Below, one piece after another: positions 61,362 through 64,000 of a stretch of 64,000 nt of DNA (positions are counted from its first letter, which is position 1; each line of letters opens with the position of its first letter). The position numbers were made by a program, and so were the translations under genes. Below the pieces are notes generated by a model that did no database searches, was not told the origin of the DNA, and saw only the letters and a program-made list of their open reading frames with translations. The stretch comes from Methylobacterium radiotolerans JCM 2831 (lineage in GTDB: Bacteria; Pseudomonadota; Alphaproteobacteria; Rhizobiales; Beijerinckiaceae), in contig NC_010505.1 of NCBI RefSeq assembly GCF_000019725.1, forward strand, positions 3,705,001-3,769,000, written 5' to 3'.

Positions 61362-61540
61362 GGCCGATCCTCTCGGAGAGAGACCCTGGTCCCGCGGGGT
61401 GCGACCCGCGCGGTATCCGGCTTCACCGACAGCCCTCGGCCGTGGACAGGCTCGCGCGGCCGACGGATTCGCGAAGCGGAACGCCGGGCATTGCGGCCCA
61501 GCTCGACCGTCCCGTCAAGCTCTCGGCCTGCGAATACTAC

Positions 61541-62278
61541 TCAGAATCGGTAATTCACACCGGCCCGGACCAACGCGAGGCCGGAATCCTGTTTGCCGGC
61601 GCCATAAAATGCCGGAACACTGGCGTTGTAGTACGTGGCGGCGGTCGTTCCGCGGCCGAGATGGAGGTAGAGGGCCTCCACCTTGGCGGAGAGCTTCTCG
61701 GTGAAGGCGTACTCGATGCCGCCGCCGGCCGCGTAGCCGGTCCGGTCGGTCGACGGCAGGGTGTAGGGGTAGGAGGCCGCGTAGGTCGAGCGCGCCCCGC
61801 CGCCGTACGCGAAGCCGCCGGTGCCGTAGACGAGGACCCGGTCGAACGCGTAGCCGAGCCGGGCGCGGACCGTGCCGAAATAGTCGAGGCTCGGTCGGAC
61901 GCTGTAGTACGGCGCGGTGCCGAGATAGGCGGCGTCCGCCTTGGCGAAGGCCGTCCCCTGGATGTCGGTCTCGACGCCGACGACGACGCCGGAACCCGGC
62001 GTGAACTGATAGTTGTAGCCGACCTGGCCGCCGCCGGCGAAGCCGCCGGACCGGCCGCCGCCCGTGACGGTGCCGTAGGTGGGGTCGGTGAAGCCGCCGC
62101 TGCCGGTCGGGAACGCGTACCCGGCGTTCACGCCGGCGTAGAAGCCGGTCCAGGTGAAGACCGGCAGCGACGGCGGCGGCGGCGGCGGCGCGCGGCGGGG
62201 CAGATCCGCCGCCTGGGCGGCGAGGGCCAGGCAGCCGAAAGCGGCGCCCGCGAGGGCTGCGTGAATTCGAGCGTTCAT
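61541..62278 (-). CDS. Outer-membrane beta-barrel protein (Omp25/porin-like)
   Basis: 245 residues. Signal peptide ALAGAAFGCLALAAQAAD, then a Pro-rich PPPPPPS stretch, then the Omp25-type start FTWTGFYAGVNAGYAFP and repeating aromatic/Gly-rich beta strands (GGFAGGGQVGYNYQF, LDYFGTVRARLGYAFDRVLVYGTGGFAYGGG), ending with LVRAGVNYRF, the terminal aromatic F for barrel insertion. This is the 8-strand small outer-membrane family common in alphaproteobacteria. It forms no large pore; presumably structural. Confidence 0.92.
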   Translation of the reverse strand: MNARIHAALAGAAFGCLALAAQAADLPRRAPPPPPPSLPVFTWTGFYAGVNAGYAFPTGSGGFTDPTYGTVTGGGRSGGFAGGGQVGYNYQFTPGSGVVVGVETDIQGTAFAKADAAYLGTAPYYSVRPSLDYFGTVRARLGYAFDRVLVYGTGGFAYGGGARSTYAASYPYTLPSTDRTGYAAGGGIEYAFTEKLSAKVEALYLHLGRGTTAATYYNASVPAFYGAGKQDSGLALVRAGVNYRF

Positions 62279-62314
62279 GGGTGTCTCGTTCTGGAACGCG
62301 GCGGCGCCGCAGGA

Positions 62315-62443
62315 TCAGAGGGCCAGGAGGAGCAGGCCGACGACGGTCACGGACAGGATCAGGCAGAGGGCGAGATCGAGGATGGCCGCTCCGCCGCAGG
62401 TCGGCACAGCGCGGGCGCTCCCGGAGACGAACAGGGCGTTCAC
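62315..62443 (-). CDS. Small coupled membrane protein (42 residues)
   Basis: GTG 62443 overlaps the stop of the upstream frame at 62440-62442 (GTGA), suggesting translational coupling. Sequence is short: a polar start with a Cys-Gly-Gly, then a hydrophobic helix (ILDLALCLILSVTVVGLLLLAL) to the end. No homology recognised. Credible as a real small membrane protein because of the coupling and helix, but evidence is limited. Confidence 0.4.
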   Translation of the reverse strand: MNALFVSGSARAVPTCGGAAILDLALCLILSVTVVGLLLLAL

Positions 62444-62769
62444 GACCGGACCCACTGGTTCTCGTCGGAACGGGCCGCGATCCTCGCGGTCCGCGCGGCG
62501 CGCCCGGGCACGACGGCGTTCGAGGATGCCGCCGCCCCGCCTGAGGGGAAGGCGGGAGCGGCGGCCTGCGGCGCCCGCGATGAACTGGCGCGGTGGACCG
62601 TTTCCGCGACAGCGACACCGAGGACGGGCAGCGAGAGCGCGGCGACGACGCAGACGAGGCGCCGGAGCCGCGGAAGGGTGTCGCTCGGGCGCGGGCGGCC
62701 CGCCGGGGCCACGGGCAGCGTGAGCGGCGGCAGGGACTTCGCCACGAGGATGCGCGTTTCAACCGTCAT
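62440..62769 (-). CDS. Hypothetical membrane-anchored protein
   Basis: 109 residues from ATG 62769. One central hydrophobic helix (LVCVVAALSLPVLGVAVAE, residues ~37-55) separates a Pro/Arg-rich N-terminal segment from an Ala/Ser/Arg-rich tail, so it is probably a single-pass inner-membrane or uncleaved-signal protein. Family not recognised. It starts 152 bp from the divergent DUF6502 gene, with GTGGGAT-type motifs between. Confidence 0.5.
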   Translation of the reverse strand: MTVETRILVAKSLPPLTLPVAPAGRPRPSDTLPRLRRLVCVVAALSLPVLGVAVAETVHRASSSRAPQAAAPAFPSGGAAASSNAVVPGRAARTARIAARSDENQWVRS

Positions 62770-62791
62770 CGGCCGGTGCCTCCGGACTGGC

Positions 62792-62798
62792 GTGGGAA
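62792..62798. promoter_or_regulatory. GTGGGAT-type half-site A
   Basis: GTGGGAA, one mismatch from GTGGGAT; part of a series with 62832-62838 and 62881-62897 in the same intergenic region. Confidence 0.35.
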
Positions 62799-62831
62799 AT
62801 TTGACCACGAGATCGGTGTACGTGTGCAAAA

Positions 62832-62838
62832 ATCCCAC
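62832..62838. promoter_or_regulatory. GTGGGAT half-site B (reverse orientation)
   Basis: ATCCCAC, exact reverse complement of GTGGGAT, midway between the two divergent genes. Confidence 0.4.
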
Positions 62839-62880
62839 GTCAACGCGAAAAGCGCGCTCGCGTGTGCGCCGCCACACCCG

Positions 62881-62897
62881 GTGGGATTGTATCCCAC
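62881..62897. promoter_or_regulatory. Palindromic operator candidate upstream of the DUF6502 gene
   Basis: GTGGGAT, spacer TGT, ATCCCAC: perfect 7-bp inverted repeat, 24 bp before the DUF6502 ATG. Same half-site recurs at 62832-62838 and nearly at 62792-62798. Confidence 0.6.
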
Positions 62898-62921
62898 GAC
62901 GCGAGCCGTCACGATGCGCCG

Positions 62922-63767
62922 ATGTCTGAGACTGCCGATACACCGCGGGAGGGCGCCAGCCTGCACGCGCCGCTGGCGCGGCTGCTGCGCCCTCTCGTGC
63001 GCCTGCTCGTCGCCCGCGGCATCACTTTCCCGGCGCTCACGGACCTGCTGCGCGAGCTCTACGTGAACGTCGCCGAGTACGACTTCGCTCTCACCGGCAA
63101 GGAGCAGACCGACAGCCGCGTCTCCCTCCTCACCGGCATCCACCGCAAGGAAGTTCGGCGCCTGCGGGGCGCCGGTGCTCCGGTCAGCGCCGTGCCGGCG
63201 GTCGTCTCCCGCACCAGTCGGATCATCGCCCGCTGGATCGCCGACCCGACCTTCACCGATCCGCAGGGCCAGCCCCTGAAGCTCCCGCGCACGGCCGAGG
63301 GCGGCGCGCCCTCGTTCGAGTCGCTGGTCGCGGGCGTGACGCGGGATCTCCGGCCCCGCGCTGTCCTCGACGAGTGGCTCGACCGCGGGCTGGCCTTCAC
63401 CGATCCGCAGGACCGGATCGTGCTGGCGGAGGCCGCCTACGTCCCCCGTGGCGACGGCGCCGAGGGGCCGCAGCTCTACTATTTCGGCCGCAACCTGCAC
63501 GACCACATCGCGGCCGCGGTCGCCAACATCGTCGGCGACGCGCCCCGCTTCCTGGAGCGGGCGGTCCACTACGACGGATTGTCCGAGGACCTCGCGATCA
63601 GGCTCGAGGAACGCGCCCGCGAGATCGCCATGGAGGCACTGCAGCAGGCCAACCGGGAGGCGCACGCCGCCTGCCAGACCGATCCCGGCGGCACGCATCG
63701 CTGGAACTTCGGCCTCTACGTCTACACCGAGGCGGCGCCGCCGGCGCGGCAAGCGGACGAGCGGTGA
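62922..63767 (+). CDS. DUF6502 family protein, possible DNA-binding regulator
   Basis: 281 residues. The first 80 residues look like a winged helix: LARLLRPLVRLLVARGITFPALTDLLRELYVNVAEYDF ... DSRVSLLTGIHRKEVRRLRG, the last part resembling a recognition helix. The remainder (VPAVVSRTSRIIARWIADPTFTD, ELxxRGLAF, LYYFGRNLHDHIAAAVANI, RFLERAVHYDGLSEDLAIRLEERAREIAMEAL) fits DUF6502. No signal peptide. Followed 11 nt later by the DUF5666-like secreted protein gene, a recurrent pair. A GTGGGAT palindrome lies just upstream, suggesting autoregulation. The biochemical function is unknown. Confidence 0.82.
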   Translation: MSETADTPREGASLHAPLARLLRPLVRLLVARGITFPALTDLLRELYVNVAEYDFALTGKEQTDSRVSLLTGIHRKEVRRLRGAGAPVSAVPAVVSRTSRIIARWIADPTFTDPQGQPLKLPRTAEGGAPSFESLVAGVTRDLRPRAVLDEWLDRGLAFTDPQDRIVLAEAAYVPRGDGAEGPQLYYFGRNLHDHIAAAVANIVGDAPRFLERAVHYDGLSEDLAIRLEERAREIAMEALQQANREAHAACQTDPGGTHRWNFGLYVYTEAAPPARQADER

Positions 63768-63778
63768 GAGGCCGGCCG

Positions 63779-64000
63779 GTGCGCGCCTCGCTCAACCGCC
63801 GGTTCGTCCTGCGCCTGCTCGCTGGCGCCGCGACCCTGCTGCCCGGCACGATCCGGTCGCAGGAATCGCCGCGCGACCAGGGCATCGGCGGCACCGGCAT
63901 GATGCGGACCGACGAGCCGCGGAACGGGTCCCTCGGCGAGGGCGACCGCGGCATCGGCGGCACCGGCGTGATCGGCACGATCCGCCGCTTCGGCTCGATC
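63779..64000 (+). CDS. Exported DUF5666-like protein, N-terminal part
   Basis: Starts with GTG at 63779, runs off the window end after 74 residues. Signal region RFVLRLLAGAATLLPGTIRSQ. The mature start has two DxGIGGTG units (DQGIGGTGMM and DRGIGGTGVIGTIRRFGSI), the pattern that precedes DUF5666 domains in proteins of rhizobia and Bordetella. DUF5666 itself would follow beyond the window. It is 11 nt from the DUF6502 gene, so co-transcribed. Confidence 0.7.
   Translation, partial: MRASLNRRFVLRLLAGAATLLPGTIRSQESPRDQGIGGTGMMRTDEPRNGSLGEGDRGIGGTGVIGTIRRFGSI

Overview
The window is about 64 kb of very GC-rich chromosomal DNA from an alphaproteobacterium. The best guess is a Methylobacterium-type member of the Hyphomicrobiales/Rhizobiales. 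This rests on gene neighbourhoods typical of that order (murA-DUF2948-hisD-UPF0262-low-Mr phosphatase; rpmH-rnpA-yidC-engB), a C4-pathway 5-aminolevulinate synthase, an IalB-family protein, a BTLCP cysteine protease, and a c-type cytochrome of the family found in methanol-oxidising bacteria. The genus is an inference; no rRNA is present. I see no tRNA, insertion sequence, prophage or CRISPR array, so this looks like stable core chromosome with small accessory patches.

Layout. 1-4.0 kb: end of purC, then two translationally coupled family-2 glycosyltransferases. 4.1-8.5 kb: small exported proteins, an M48-like peptidase and a scattered type IVb (Tad/Flp) pilus set (prepilin peptidase, Flp pilin, CpaC N-domain protein). 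8.6-11.4 kb: an RraA-fold protein, a LysR regulator and a D-tartrate dehydratase-like enolase-superfamily enzyme, a plausible tartrate-to-pyruvate module. 11.5-19.1 kb: a PPP-family phosphatase, then the leftward group rpmH-rnpA-yidC-engB-DUF423, then apt, suhB and hemA. 19.4-24.6 kb: murA, DUF2948, hisD, UPF0262 and a low-molecular-weight phosphatase. 24.7-26.6 kb: a BTLCP protease and a methanol-related cytochrome flanking an intergenic region with two perfect CtrA-type boxes. 26.8-29.4 kb: a FIST-domain protein coupled to a hybrid histidine kinase, resembling NosP-NahK nitric-oxide sensing pairs. 29.6-43.4 kb: transporters (three MFS, one ABC exporter), an SDR, a SWIB protein, two PRC-barrel proteins, glutaminase, a Uma2 protein and an adenosine kinase-like enzyme. 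43.4-48.4 kb: chemoreceptor, quinone oxidoreductase and a second hybrid kinase.

48.5-55.8 kb holds an unbroken leftward array of six genes with gaps of at most 76 nt: recX, a DNA-repair radical SAM protein, a DUF4130-UdgX fusion, an MntA/HepT toxin-antitoxin pair and polA. It is the most system-like stretch of the window. 55.9-64 kb: an orphan membrane-anchored TAXI-type binding protein, glnD, grpE, a secreted phospholipase A2-like protein, an outer-membrane beta-barrel, and at the edge a DUF6502 gene followed by the start of a DUF5666-like secreted protein, preceded by a repeated GTGGGAT motif that looks like an operator.

All functional calls come from reading motifs and from knowledge of the families; no database search was run.
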